Source of the DNA: Prorocentrum cordatum
Taxonomy: Eukaryota; Sar; Dinophyceae; Prorocentrales; Prorocentraceae
Reading direction: 5' to 3'
DNA: 64,000 bases
Assembly: GCA_963575745.1 (NCBI GenBank)
Contig: CAUYUJ010021062.1
Span: 1 to 64,000 of the forward strand
Shown: positions 1 to 10,815 of the stretch, piece after piece
Layout: every line of letters begins with the position of its first letter
How positions within the stretch are numbered: the stretch's first letter is position 1
Translations under genes and position numbers: made by a program
The notes under the pieces: model-generated
What the model was told of the DNA's origin: nothing
The model's input: the letters and a program-made list of their open reading frames with translations, nothing else
Database searches by the model: none

Positions 1-394
1 GCCGTCGGCGGGATCGTCCTCGACGAACAGGTCTCCGACATTGGGCGGAAGAGGGGGGGGGGAAGGGGCGAGGGGGTCTGGCTCTGGACCTCTCTGCTCA
101 GCGCGACTGTTTGCAGCCGTGCGTCCTATGGGGGAAGCTCCACCTGCGCCGGAAGCAGGCGCCTAAAACAGCCAAGATCCACTCCAGGGGGGGGGGGCGA
201 GGACCCGCGCCGATCGGCAAAACAATGAATAAGAAAATGATCCGATGAGAAGAGTCTCTCCAGGAGAGCCAGAAGAGGCAAGCAACCAACATTCAGTTGC
301 GTTTGGTGTTTGATGGGTTCTGAAGTTGTTTTGCCTGTTTGGGGGGTCCGATCGCCCAAGACAGCCAAGAAGTCTGCAATATAGCTTCAAGACA
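1..394. other. No gene seen
   Basis: GC-rich sequence with short G runs (48-63, 186-198). No reading frame here has a coding-like composition, and no repeat unit recurs clearly. Confidence 0.4.
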
Positions 395-690
395 GCCCAT
401 TCGGCACCCGAGGGGGCCCGAGGTCGGCCGAAGAGAGCCCCAAGAGGCTCCCAGAGACTCCCAAGAGACGGCGCTGAAGCGATCCAAGAGTGCACCAAGA
501 CGGCCCAGAGAGGCCGCCAAGATGGCCTCCGAAAGCGTCAGATCGGGCAAGAACCCCGTGAGACGGCCCAAGAAAACAGAACAGACCCCCAGGCGGCCCC
601 CGCGAGGCCCCCCCAGAACCCGAGGAAGCTTCTGGGAGGCTCCCAGGAGGCCCCAGAAGTGGCCCCAGAGGCCGTCTCCCCCTCGTTTTG
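395..690. repeat. CCAAGAGG-type degenerate repeat tract
   Basis: A loose 10-12 bp repeat of the form CCAAGAGGCC / CCAAGACGGC, here as variants such as CCCCAAGAGGCTCCC and CTCCCAAGAGACGG. The same family forms at least a dozen other tracts in this window. Reading frames through it give repetitive Pro/Arg/Gln-rich peptides and are not believed to be genes. Confidence 0.7.
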
Positions 691-714
691 CAGCCGTCCC
701 TCCGGTCCTCCTCG

Positions 715-865
715 TCCTCCTTCCTCCTCCTCCTCCTCCTCCTCCTCCTCCTCCTCCTCCTCCTCCTCGTCCTCCTCCTCCTCGTCCCCCTCCCCCTCCT
801 CCACCTCCTGCTCCTCCTCTTCCTTCTCCTCCTCCTCCTCCTCCTCCTCCTCGTCCCCATACCGT
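715..865. repeat. (CCT)n microsatellite
   Basis: Almost pure CCT/CTC trinucleotide repeat with a few interruptions. It produces poly-Ser, poly-Pro or poly-Leu frames that are artefacts. Confidence 0.9.
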
Positions 866-904
866 TCGGACGACGACAAGGTCAAAATCATAACCCGCCT
901 CAGT

Positions 905-1280
905 TCAAGCCTCTCGTCGGTTTTGCCACGGGGCGTGAACTCGACCTCCTTCCTAGCGCCAGGACGAAGACGAGATCGAATTCACCGTTTTTACCAGTTC
1001 AGAAGAACACTCGTCGGTTTTGCCGCGGGGCGTGAACTCGACACCCTGCATGCCGCTCAGACGAATACGAGGTCGAGATCAGAATCCTTCCCCCAAGTCA
1101 GACGAGCCGCTGAACTGCCGCGGGGCGTGGGCTCGACCTCCTGCCCGCCGCGCGGACGAGGACGAGGACGCGTTCACGACACGACCCAATTCAGACAGCT
1201 CGTCGGAGTTGCGCTTTCCCTACACTCAGCCTCCTTCAATGCTGCGCTGCTGCGTAGGCACGGTGGCGGGGTTCGCCACG
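905..1280. repeat. Diverged ~96-bp tandem repeat
   Basis: The motif CGGGGCGTGAACTCGAC recurs at about 930, 1026 and 1122 (last copy GGGCTCGACC), each preceded by CTCGTCGG or GTTTTGCC-like sequence. The spacing is about 96 bp. A weaker copy may follow near 1265 (GGGGTTCGCCACGGGC). Units are clearly diverged. Confidence 0.6.
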
Positions 1281-1289
1281 GGCAGCTGG

Positions 1290-1327
1290 ACAACCACCAC
1301 TATCATCACAACCACCACATCTACAAC

Positions 1328-1360
<33 letters not shown>

Positions 1361-1388
1361 TCATCAGCATCATCATCATCAGCATCAG

Positions 1389-1420
<32 letters not shown>

Positions 1421-1482
1421 GCATCATCATCATCATCATCATCCTCATCCATCACCATCACCATCAACCACACACCATATCA

Positions 1483-1548
<66 letters not shown>

Positions 1549-2270
1549 TATCACCAACATCATCAGCATAAGCATCAGCATCATCATAAGCATCATCATC
1601 AGAATCATCATCACCATTGTCATCATGAGAATCAGCATCATCATCATCATCATCATCATCATCGTCATCCTCATCATCAGCATCATCATCAGCAGCATCA
1701 TCAGTTTCATAATCATCATCACCAGCATCATGATCACCCTCATCATCCTCATCGTCCTCATCCTCATCCTCACCATCCTCATGATCATAATCATCATCAT
1801 CCTAAGCATCACCATCATCACCACCACTACCATCACCACCACCACCACAACCCTCATCATAATCATAATAACCGTCGTCGTCATCCTCATCACCATCATC
1901 CTCATCCTCATCCTAATCCGCAGAATCATCATCCTCATCATCATCGGACTCACCACTACCACCATCATCACCACCACCATCATCATCATCGTCGTCGTCA
2001 TCATCATCAGCATCATCATCAGCATCATCATCTGTATTTGTATCATCATCATCATCAGCATCATCATCCCCAGCATCATCATCATCATCATCAGCATTAT
2101 CATAATCAGCATCATCATCAGCATCCTCATCATCATCGGCAGCAACATCCTCAGCAGCAGTAGCAGCAGCAGCAGAAGCAGCAAAAGAAGCAGCAGCGTC
2201 GTTGTCGTCAGGAGCAGCATCACCATCATCACCACCACCAGCATCAGCATCGGCATCAGCATCAAGAGCA
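1290..2270. repeat. Long imperfect (CAT)n microsatellite
   Basis: About 1 kb of CAT/ATC trinucleotides with interspersed CAG, CCT and GTC variants. It opens long poly-Ser, poly-Ile, poly-His and poly-Met frames on both strands, which I reject as proteins. Confidence 0.9.
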
Positions 2271-2334
2271 GCATCCTCCTCCTACTCCTTTTCCTCTTCC
2301 CAACCCATTCCTAACCATCCTCATCGTGCGCCTC

Positions 2335-2470
2335 CTCTTCTTCCTCCTCCTCCTCCTCCTCCTCCTCCTCATCCTCATCCTCCTGCATCCCCCCCAAGAT
2401 ACGTTAGGCAAACTTGAATCGTCAGATTGTCCTCCTCCTCCTCCTCCTCCTCCTCCTCCTCAGCCTCATC
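2335..2470. repeat. (CCT)n microsatellite, two blocks
   Basis: Two CCT runs (about 2335-2385 and 2430-2465) separated by a short unique stretch containing AAGATACGTTAGGC. Confidence 0.85.
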
Positions 2471-2765
2471 CTGCCAAAAGGGACGGCGGACGCCGCGCCA
2501 GCCCGGCAGATAACGTTCCTCCCGAGCGCCAGGTTGCAGGCAAAGGGTGAAAATGCAGCGCGCGAGAGCCCACAGTTTCCGCGCAAGGGAGGGGGAGTCG
2601 GGAGAGGTCCGAACTGGGGTGGGGGCGCGGCGGTGCAGATGGCAGAGGGATGGAGCGACTCCATCTCCGGGTTCCTTTCTGTTCTCGCCTGCGGGCCTCG
2701 ACCACCTCATCGTTCCCCACGCTGGGGGCATGACAGGAAGCCTGGACATAGCGCTTCTCCTGTTC
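2471..2765. other. Unique spacer, no gene seen
   Basis: Mixed GC-rich sequence between microsatellites. Several short frames cross it, but none has coding character or recurs elsewhere in the window. Confidence 0.35.
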
Positions 2766-3091
2766 CTCATCCCTCCTCCTCCTCTTCCTCCTCCTCCTCC
2801 TCCTCCTCCTCCCTCCACCTCCTCCTCCTCCTAGCTCCTCCTCTTCCTCCTCCTAGCTCCTCATCCCCCTCCTCCTAGCTCCTCCTCCTCCTCCTCCTCC
2901 CTCCTCCTCCTCGTGCTCATTCTCCTCTTCCTAGCGCCTCCTCCTCCTCCTCCTCCTCCTCCTCATCATCAATCCTCATCATCCTCATCATCCTCATCAT
3001 CCTCATCATCATCATCATCAACATCATCATCATCAATCATCATCTCATCACATCATATCTCATCATCATCAGCATCATCATCACATCATCA

Positions 3092-3171
<80 letters not shown>

Positions 3172-3304
3172 CTATCATCACAAATCATCACATCATCACA
3201 TCACATCATCATCATCATCATCATCAGCATCATCAATCATCATCATCATCAGCAGCATCATCATCATCATCATCAGCATCATCATCATCATCAATCATCA
3301 ACAG

Positions 3305-3396
<92 letters not shown>

Positions 3397-3605
3397 CATC
3401 AACATCATCATCATCATCAGCATCATCATCATCATCCTCATCCTCATTCTCATCCTCATCCTCCTCCTCCTCCTTCTCTTCCATCTCGTCCTCGTCCGCC
3501 CTCCTCCTCCTCGTCTTCCTCCTCCTCCTCCTCCATCTCGTGCTCCTCCTCCTCCTCATGATCCTCCTCCTCATCCTCCTCCCTCCTCCTGGTCTTCCTC
3601 TGTCT
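2766..3605. repeat. (CCT)n, (CAT)n, (CCT)n compound microsatellite
   Basis: CCT-type repeat to about 2965, CAT-type from about 2966 to 3440 including an uninterrupted (CAT)n block near 3096-3170, then CCT/CTC again to about 3600. Confidence 0.9.
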
Positions 3606-3699
3606 TCCTTCATTCATTGCCCATAGTTATACATTTGTGTGTATAGATATGTACATATATGAAAATATCCCTGTCGGACCTCGAGGCCAGTCGGAGGGG

Positions 3700-4065
3700 C
3701 CTCCCTACCATGTACGACCCTGCAGTTTAAAAACTGGCACGAGCTTCACAGATGGAGGGCGGGCCGCTTCCAAATTGTGGCTCTCGCTTTAGCGCCGCGC
3801 ACATCCACTCTAAAAAACTGAAAGATGCCACGGATTGAAGGAGATGACTTTCAACCTGTGGCGTTCGCCTCAGCGCCGCGCACATTCGATTTTTCACTGG
3901 TTTTCACGGACTGAAGACCAGTCGTTTTCAATGTGTGGCTATCGCATTAGCGCCGCGCACATCCGTCTTCAGCATTTGTAAGAACTTTCTGCATGGGGGG
4001 CGGCTCCTTTTCAAAATGTAGTTCTCGCCCTAGCGCGGCGCACACTCGTCTTTGTAATTTACAAG
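3700..4065. repeat. Diverged tandem repeat with GCGCCGCGCACAT core
   Basis: The core GCGCCGCGCACAT(C/T) occurs near 3790, 3875 and 3950, with a variant (GCGCGGCGCACACTC) near 4034. Each is preceded by a CTCGC/TTCGC/ATCGC triplet and followed by a less conserved stretch ending in a CACGGA-type motif. Spacing is about 75-90 bp. Related sequence lies at 8640-9060. Confidence 0.6.
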
Positions 4066-4079
4066 AGTGTTAAGGATTC

Positions 4080-4395
4080 TCATGATTAACGTGCCACAAA
4101 CGGTGTTTGGAAATATGTAAGATTGCCAGGGCGCCACAGTGACATTGATTCGAGGTGTTGAAGAAGTCCCAGGAATGGTGTTCTGGCACGATTCGGGATC
4201 GTCAAGACGCAAAAGTAAGGTTGATTCGTGGCGTTGAAATCCCATGAATAGTGCTCTGGTACGGTTCAGGCTATTCAAACGGAATGGGGCATTTCCCTCA
4301 GCGGACATAAATCCTTCGAGGGGCCAATGAGGAGGGAGCTCGGAGGGAGGGTTTGTTACAGCATCGTTGACGAGTCCTGGGCTTACACTGGTCCT
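4080..4395. repeat. Segmental repeat, copy 1 (partner at 10495-10815)
   Basis: The stretch from ACGTGCCACAAACGGTG through two tandem ~75-bp units (GTCCCAGGAATGGTGTTC, GATCGTCAAGACGCAA) and a terminal GAGGAGGGAGCTCGGAG segment is matched in order at 10499-10815. Both copies run directly into a CCT microsatellite. Confidence 0.7.
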
Positions 4396-4715
4396 CTGTC
4401 CTCCTCCTCCTCCTCCTCCTCCTCCTGTCCCTCCTCCTCCTCCATCCCCATCCTCCTCCTCCTCCTCAATCCTCCTCCTCCTCCTCCTCCTCGTTTTTTC
4501 CTCGATCCTCCTCTTCTTCTTCCTCCTCCTCCTCCTCCTCGTCCTCGTCCTCTTCCTCTATCCTCTTCCTCCTCCTCCTCCTCATCCCCCTCCTCCTCCT
4601 CCTCCTCCTCCTCCTCCTACCACCTCCTCCTCCGCTCCTCCTCCTCCTCCTCCTCCTCCTCCTCCTCCTCCTCCTCCTCCTCCTCCTCCTCCTCCACCAC
4701 CTCCTCCTCCGCCTC
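4396..4715. repeat. (CCT)n microsatellite
   Basis: About 320 bp of CCT/CTC with rare interruptions, directly following the segmental repeat. Confidence 0.9.
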
Positions 4716-5015
4716 CTCTGTCGTGGCGGGAGCGCTGGGGCTCGAGGAGCAAGGCGGAGGAGGAGACCACAGCGAAGGAGGCGGGACGAGCCGTCCGGCT
4801 GGCCGCAGCCCAATGAAAACTACTCGCGGGCCCTGGCTGGCGCGCAGCGCGGGCGCGGTGCCCGCCCGAAATGGGGACGGTTGTGGGCGGAGATGCTGGT
4901 TTGTGACGGAGGAAAAGGGAGCGGAGGGGAGGGAAGGGAGGGATGGAGGGATGGGAGCGGAGGGAAGTGGCGGGGAGGGAGGGAAGGGAGGGAGAGAGGG
5001 AGGGAGGGGGGGAGG
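4716..5015. other. GC-rich spacer, no gene seen
   Basis: Unique sequence grading into GGGA-rich repeat from about 4930. No supported coding frame. Confidence 0.35.
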
Positions 5016-5345
5016 AGGATGAGAAGGAGGAGGAGGAGGAGGAGGAGGCGGAGGACGATAGAGGAGGAGGACGATAGAGGAGGAGGACGATAGGAGGAGG
5101 AAGCAGCGGGAGGAGAAAGCAAGAGGCGGCAGCAGGTTTGAGGAGGAGGAGGAGGAGCAGGAGGAGGAGGAGCAGCAGCAGATGCAGGAGGCAGAAAACG
5201 AGGTGGAGGCGGAGGGGGCAGGGGAGGAGGAATGTAAGGAAGAGGAGGAAGAGGAAGAGGAAGAGGAAGAGGAAGAGGAAGAGGAAAAGAGGAAGAGGAG
5301 GAGGAGGAGGAGAAGGAGGAGGAGGAGGAGAAGGACGAGTGGGAC
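5016..5345. repeat. (GGA)n / (AGGA)n microsatellite
   Basis: Purine-only GGA repeats with a short GACGATAGAGGAGGA tandem (three units near 5050-5095) and an (AGAGGA)n block near 5240-5290. Confidence 0.9.
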
Positions 5346-5518
5346 GGAGGGGCGGAATGGGGGAGCGGGACGGAAGACGTCGAGGGAGGATCGAGGTTCG
5401 CGGTCTTGGACGTCGTTGGTCTGAGCCTCACATTGGGGGCCTCCAGGACTCTCCAGAGACGCCGGAAGCCTGCAGAGGCCCAACAAGAACGCTCCCAGCA
5501 TCCCGAACTCACTATCTC

Positions 5519-5660
5519 CAAGGTCACCTAACTTCGCGCATCGCGCCCCGCGGTGCGCCGCGCGCGATCGGCGTCGCGCCCTCGCGCCGCCCCCCTTTGG
5601 AGAAAGGCTCCTCTCCGACCCAAGCCGCGATGCGCTTCGCGCGCCCCTGAAGGTGACCGA
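5519..5660. repeat. Imperfect foldback (inverted repeat)
   Basis: AAGGTCACC near 5521 pairs with GGTGACC near 5653, and CGCGCATCGCG near 5537 pairs with CGCGATGCGC near 5627. The arms enclose a very GC-rich core. It may be a decayed MITE-like element, but the pairing is patchy. Confidence 0.4.
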
Positions 5661-5694
5661 GATCCCCGATCCGCCTCCTCCCTCCAAGGTGGAA

Positions 5695-6080
5695 CGAAGG
5701 CTCCTCCTCCTCCTCCGCCTCCCCCCTCCATCCTTCTCCTCCTCCTCCTCCTCCTCCTCCTCCTCCTCCTCCTCCTCCTCCTCCTCCTCCTCTCCCCTCC
5801 TCCTCCATCCCCATCCTCCTCCTCCTCCTCCTCCTCCTCCTCCGCCTCCTCCCGCCTCCTCCCTCCTCCTCCTCCTCCTCCTCCTCCTCCTCCTCCTCCT
5901 CCTCCTCCTCCTCCTCCTTCCTCTCCTCCTCCTCCTCCTCCTCTCCTTCCTCCTCCTTCCTCCTCCATCCTCCAAACTCCATCCTCCATCCTCCATCCTC
6001 CATCCTCCATCCCCCTCCTCCTCCTCCTCCTCCTCCTCCTCCTCCTCCTCCTCCTCTTCCTCCTCCTCCTCCCTCCAAGG
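5695..6080. repeat. (CCT)n microsatellite bounded by a short direct repeat
   Basis: About 370 bp of CCT/CTC, with a CCATCCT run near 5975-6015. The sequence CCTCCCTCCAAGGTGGA flanks it on both sides (about 5680 and 6070), which suggests expansion or duplication of a shared unit. Confidence 0.85.
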
Positions 6081-6405
6081 TGGAGCGAGGGTTCCTCCTG
6101 CCCTCCCGATTTCGGGCGTCTCGAGCTGCGCCGAGGGGATGCCGCCAGCGCAGCCACGCGGCGGCGCGCGCCTCTGCCAGAGCTCTCGGGCCCAGCTAGC
6201 GTACCTTTAAACGATTCCGCCCCGCGGGCAGACAGGGGGCAATGGCAGCGGGGGAAGGAGGAGGAGGAGGAGGAAACATTTTTGTTGCTGTGGACGACTG
6301 CCGGCTAGCCTCTCGAAAGGACTAACAAGCAGGCTTAAAATATAAGAGAATTGAGCGGGCACACGGGGCCCTGGCAGTTCACGAACTTCACCGCGGCCCA
6401 GACAA

Positions 6406-7895
6406 TTACGAGCTTTGCATGGCAAGCACTACCGGCAAGAGCGGCACTGCGACGTGCGCGCCCGCGGCGAGCAGCCGAGAAGCTGAACGCACCACGGGTG
6501 CAACGAACCACGGATGTTCCCGTAGCACGGCTAGCACTTCCACGCAGTCCGAAAACCGATCGAGCAGCTCGCAGTCTTCGCTGCGAATGGTAAACTGCGC
6601 CGAATTCGCTGCCTCAGACAGACCATCGCCGACCACATTGGATCCTAGATGGCTGCCTCGATCCTCCCGCGGAGAGACTGCGGCACCAGACGAAATACTC
6701 TGCGAATGGGAAGCACACTGCAAAATTGCCTCGGGAGACAAACCGGGCACCAGACGGACGCCGCCAGACACCTCCGGGCCATTCTCATGGCTCACCGGCT
6801 CCGCCGAGCAAATGTCGCTGCTTCCGGCCTCTGCAAGGGACGTGGCATGAACAAAACTGTGAGGCACGATCGAATCGACGCCAAATGTGTCGAGATCAGC
6901 GCCTTCGGCCGCCAAAATGGCCTGGTCGTTCACCTGCTTATTTTTCTTCCTCTGCCTCCGGCGAGGCCGCTTCTCACCTATGAAGAACTCTTCCGGTGCC
7001 GCCTGGGTGGGGTGGTCGGCCTGCGCACCTTCGCCAGCGGGGGCGGGGGCGGCAGAAATGGCATCCTCACCGGCTGAGGCGGCAGCGGCGGCAGCGGGGG
7101 AAGCAGCGCCGGACAGGTCGAACTCGAGCTCAAGGACGGCGCCGCCAGCACCGGCAGCGGCGGACGCGGAGGCAACGGCGCCGGCGGACGCTTGGCCAAC
7201 GCCGCACGCCGGTTCCGGTCCGAAAGCTGGGCCAACTGCTTCGCCCTCTCTCGGAAGAACTCCTTCCGGGACATGCGCAGGTAGACTTCCTTCCCTGTCT
7301 TTAGGCCCTTCTTTTCCTTCTTGTCCTTCATCTCCTTCACCTGGTTGCTGTTCTTCTGCTTCTTCGGACGCCGCCTCGGACGGCGTGCGGCCAGCTCCGC
7401 TGCTGGGTTCGCACACCATTTCTTGCGCTGCCGGCCCCGGGTTGCCGTCTTCGCTGCCGGCAACAGCGCTGCAGGCGCAGGAGGCGCTGGCGGCGTCGCA
7501 GCTGGCGGAGGTGGCACCGAAAAGCCGGGCAGCAGGCGGCGGCTCCACTGGCACTGGAAAGTCCGTGCCCTTGTCCTTCACGCCCCTGTCCTTCAGGCGG
7601 CCCTCGCGCGGAGGCGGGGGCAGCACACCACGTGATTTGCGGCCCCACCGGGAAAGCACCTTGACAACATGAATGGCTCCACCCTCCCTCTCCGACGATG
7701 GCGGGGGTCGTGTCCACATCCGACATTCTGAGAGCAGGCGCCGCACCAATCCACTGGCCAGGAGGACCCTGTGGACGCAACATCCTGAACAAGGATATCG
7801 AAGGACTGGGCTCCAAGGCCAAATGCAAATTGCCTGAGCCTCTCACCCAACTCTTGCGACAATAAGTGATGTGGCACGAAGAAGCGAACTTGCAT
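6406..7895 (-). pseudogene. Spliced-leader-bearing retrocopy, Ala/Glu-rich product, frameshifted
   Basis: I do not recognise the protein. The reading frame starts at ATG 7895 (MQVRFFVPHHLLSQELGERL...), 153 nt downstream of a relict spliced leader at 8049-8069. After about 50 residues it shifts frame near 7750 into a 447-codon frame that ends at a stop at 6406. The main body is Ala/Glu/Pro-rich and low in complexity. It then has a basic patch (KRPRRRQRKKNKQ, near 6940-6980) and a more ordered C-terminus (IRSEDCELLDRFSDCVEVLA...). A competing frame at 7000-7450 is Lys/Arg-rich (KKQKNSNQVKEMKDKKEKK), so a second frame change is possible. No intron or membrane segment is evident. The relict leader marks it as an mRNA-derived copy, and the frame changes suggest it is no longer functional, although sequencing error cannot be excluded. 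Confidence 0.5.
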
Positions 7896-8033
7896 GCAAA
7901 GGAAAAGACGGACACGATATGATCCCAGCTCTTCACCCTCTCGTCAGCTACAAAAGAGCGCTCAAGCCGCACACATCGCGGTGGTCCAGCGGCTGGGCCC
8001 CGGCGCAGGCGGGCAGGCGAGGCGCGCGCCCGG

Positions 8034-8069
8034 CCTGAGCCAGAGAGGCTTGAGCCAAAATGGCAACGG
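8034..8069 (-). other. Relict DinoSL, with a second abutting relict
   Basis: On the minus strand 8069-8049 reads CCGTTGCC followed by ATTTTGGCTCAAG, which matches 20 of 21 positions of the dinoflagellate spliced leader. Immediately 3', positions 8048-8034 read CCTCTCTGGCTCAGG, matching 11 of 15 positions of the leader's 3' part (CCATTTTGGCTCAAG) with no gap between them. This is the layout expected when a trans-spliced mRNA is reverse-transcribed, re-inserted, transcribed and trans-spliced again. The coding frame starts 139 nt further downstream. Confidence 0.85.
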
Positions 8070-8078
8070 TGGAAGGAG

Positions 8079-8162
8079 GAGGAGGAGGAGAAGGAGAAGG
8101 AGGAGGAGGAGGAGGAGGAGGAGGAGGAGGAAGAGGAGAAGGAGGAAAAGGAGAAGGGAGGA
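8079..8162. repeat. (GGA)n microsatellite
   Basis: Purine-only GGA/GAA repeat directly upstream of the relict leader of the minus-strand retrocopy. Confidence 0.85.
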
Positions 8163-8285
8163 CGGAAGATAGGTAGAGGATGACGGCGGAGGAGCGAGTA
8201 TGATTGTGAGGCATGGAGCAGGGATGAAGGAGGGAGGGAGGGAGGGAGGCTGAGGTCCTGGAGATGTTTTTCTTAAATGCTCGTA

Positions 8286-8435
8286 ATAATCCGCCGACCC
8301 TTCGGCGTGTGTGAAACGCTTTTCCTTTTTTCGTCGTCGTCGTCGGGCCTCCTGGGGCCTCTGGGGATCCCCGCGGAAATCTCCCAGAACCTCCGAAAGG
8401 ACCTCCTGGCGCCGGGGGTGGGGAATAACTCCTCG
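8286..8435 (+). repeat. SINE-like hairpin element, copy 1 (partial)
   Basis: It contains AATCCGCCGACCC, then TTCGGCG and TGTGTGAA, forming a CGCCGA/TCGGCG stem, followed by TTCGTCGTCGTCG. The same ordered features occur at 24185 and 61309, and more loosely at 52281. This copy loses similarity after about 8340. Confidence 0.6.
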
Positions 8436-8437
8436 CT

Positions 8438-8510
8438 GTCCTCCTCCTCCTCCTCCTCTTCCTCCTCCTCCTCCTCCTCCTTCTCCTCCTCCTCCTCCTC
8501 CTCCATTCCT
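8438..8510. repeat. (CCT)n microsatellite
   Basis: CCT/CTC repeat with two CTT interruptions. Confidence 0.85.
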
Positions 8511-9080
8511 TTCCTTGTCGATAACTCCTCCCTGTCGCACCCCGAAGCCAGTCGAGAGGGCGGGCCCGGCGTTTCGCCTGACTTCCTCACGACGCATGAC
8601 CCTGGAGCCGAAACTCTGCAACAGCTTCCTGGGAGGAGGGCGCATGGTCTTCAGAACGTGGCGCTCGCCCTAGCAATGCGCACATCCGTCGCAAGAAACT
8701 GCAAGGAGTTCACGGATGGTGACTACCTGCCAGACCACCCCAACCCAACCCGAAGACCCGAATTTCGGGTTGGGGGGGTACGGGCTTCATACGTGTTTTC
8801 CCCATGTTCCCCGATCCCCCCCCCCCACTGGAAATGGAGGGCACATCGGGGCCTTCGGGTTGGATTGGGGTGGTCTGGCGGGCGGCGAGATGGAGGGCGG
8901 ATGGTTTCTTAAGCTGCGGCTCTCGCCTCCGCTCCGAGCGCACTCGCCTTAAGGAACATTGCAAGGGCTTCACGGGCGGAGGCGCGCGTGCGGCTCTCGG
9001 CTCAGCGCCGCGCGCGCTGCCTGTCACGAAGAGGTTTGGAGCGTCACGGAACGAGGCGGGTACCCTTTTTTGGTCTCACA
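8511..9080. repeat. Diverged repeats related to 3700-4065
   Basis: It contains GGCGCTCGCCCTAGCAATGCGCACATCCGTC near 8660 and further CTCTCGCCTCCGCTCCGAGCGCAC and TCACGG-type stretches near 8930 and 8970, resembling the GCGCCGCGCACAT family. A palindromic CCCGAATTTCGGGT-like stretch lies near 8757-8770, and its GGGTTGG flank recurs near 8858. No gene is supported. Confidence 0.45.
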
Positions 9081-9413
9081 ATGCGGCTTTCGGCTTGGAG
9101 CAGCGCTTGCACGTCGGTCGGAAGAAGCAGGTAGAAACATGAAGTAGGAAGGCGGATCTAGTAGATTGGACCCAGGTCTTCCCAAAGAACAACTACTCAC
9201 TGCGTGGAGCTCCCCGTATGTGCATCTCATGTTGTATGCCATGCCATAGTGAGCGTCTGTTCATAAGCGCTTGACTATAATAGCGCACCCACGTGGGCGA
9301 CAGGGCCGACGAAGACGAGTGAATCCTGATGCGAGTGAGTGAATACGAGTCAGAATGAGGTTTGGGTATGATTGAATATGAGCCTCCCATTCATTCCCCC
9401 TCCTCAATATTCT

Positions 9414-9996
9414 AGCCGCGAACGGGCCCGTGTCCTACCCCCTGGCGGCTCCTTTTCGGGGTGCTGAAACCAGCGCCCCGCCTGAGACTTCCTCACAAAC
9501 TGTTCTAAACGCAGACGAGTCTGCGCACCAAAACAGGGGGTGCTGAAACCAGCGCCCCGCCTGAGACATCCTCACAAACTGCTCTAAACGCAGACGGATC
9601 TGCCCACCGATACAGCCAAACCGCCTGAGACATCCTCACAAACTGGCCGCGAACGGGCCTGTGAAAACACTCTTGGCAACTCTTCTTAGGGGTGCTGAAA
9701 CCAGCGCCCCGCCTGAGACATCCTCACAAACTGCTCTAAACGCAAATGAGCCTGCCCGCCAAAACAGCCAAACCGCTTGAGACATCCCCCCAAACTGGCC
9801 GCGAACGGGCCTGTGAAAACACTCCTGGCAACTCTTCTTAGGGGTGATGAAACCAGCGCCCCGCCTGAGACATCCTCACAAACTGCTCTAAACGCAAATG
9901 AGCCTGCCCACCAAACAACCGAACCGCCTGAGACATCCCCACAAACTGGCCGCGAACGGGCCCGTGAAAACACCCCTGGCGGCTCCCTTTTGGGGA
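9414..9996. repeat. ~152-bp tandem repeat (about four units)
   Basis: Anchor GGTGCTGAAACCAGCGCCCC occurs near 9459, 9539, 9691 and 9842 (last with a GATG variant). GGCCGCGAACGGGCC recurs near 9414, 9643, 9797 and 9949. The last three units are about 152 bp apart and closely similar; the first is shortened to about 80 bp. Confidence 0.85.
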
Positions 9997-10290
9997 GTAT
10001 GAGTATGAGTAAGTCTGAGTATGAGTAGGTCTGAGTATGAGTAGGTCTGAGTATGAGTAGGTAAGTCTGTGTATGAGTGAGTCTGTGTATGAGTACGTCT
10101 GGGTATGAGTAAGTATGGGTGTGCGTAAATATGTGTATGAGTAAGCCTGTGTATGTGTACGCCTGGGTATGAGTGAGTCTGAGCATGAGTAGGTCTGAGT
10201 ATGGGTATGTCGGAGTATGAGTAAATATGTGTATGAGTAAGTCTGGGTATGAATAAGTCTTAGTATGAGTAAGTCCGAGCGGAGGGGAGG
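9996..10290. repeat. (GAGTATGAGTA-GGTCT)n satellite
   Basis: Short units of GAGTATGAGTA followed by AGTCT/GGTCT/CGTCT repeat every 16-18 bp for nearly 300 bp with point variation. It is not a known telomere repeat. Confidence 0.85.
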
Positions 10291-10494
10291 AGAAGAAGAG
10301 GGAGTAGGAGGCGTCCAAGTAATGGCAAGAACCCCATCTTAGGATATGGGGAACCAAACACAGCAAAAGCGTGTCGATTCTTGAAGTAGGAAGGCGCTTG
10401 AAGTAGATTGGGATCTGGGAATCCAAAAATAGATACTTTCAACGACCAGCGTGTATTCGCTTTGAGAGCAAAAACATAGTCAAGGGGTCGCACG

Positions 10495-10815
10495 GCTGAC
10501 GTGCCACAAACGGTGGTTTGGCACGATGTCGGATTGTCAAGGCGCAGCAGTTACGTTATTTCGTGGTGTTGAAATCCCGACAATGGCGTTCTGGCGCGAT
10601 TCTGGATCGTCAAGACGCAACAGTAACAATGATTCGCGGCGTTGAAGTCCCAGGAATGGTGTTCTGGCACAATTTCGGGTTTTCGCAGCAAACGGCTGTT
10701 TTCCAACGGGGCACTTCCTTCATTGAAGACGTACCACTGCAGGGGCCTATGAAGAGGGAACTTGGAGCGAGGGTGCATTGCAGTATCACTGAAGAGTCTT
10801 GGGTGTACAGTGGTC
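10495..10815. repeat. Segmental repeat, copy 2 (partner at 4080-4395)
   Basis: It matches 4080-4395 in order: ACGTGCCACAAACGGTG, then two to three ~75-bp units with GATTGTCAAGGCGCAGCAG and GATCGTCAAGACGCAACAG, then GAGGGAACTTGGAGCGAGGGTG. It also ends at a CCT microsatellite. Confidence 0.7.

Noticed and set aside
326-2314. A 662-codon open frame on the plus strand rich in Ser, Ile and Thr
   Set aside because: It runs through CCAAGAGG, CCT and CAT repeats, and its composition is explained entirely by them.
1480-3613. Minus-strand poly-Met, poly-Leu and poly-Asp frames
   Set aside because: These are translations of (CAT)n and (CCT)n microsatellites, with no unique protein sequence.
6910-6925. 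GCCAAAATGGC resembling the core of a relict leader
   Set aside because: Only 11 bases match, it is a self-complementary word, and it lies inside the coding part of the 6.4-7.9 kb retrocopy.
9996-10290. Telomere or subtelomere repeat
   Set aside because: The GAGTATGAGTAGGTCT unit is not a TTTAGGG-type telomere repeat and is interstitial.
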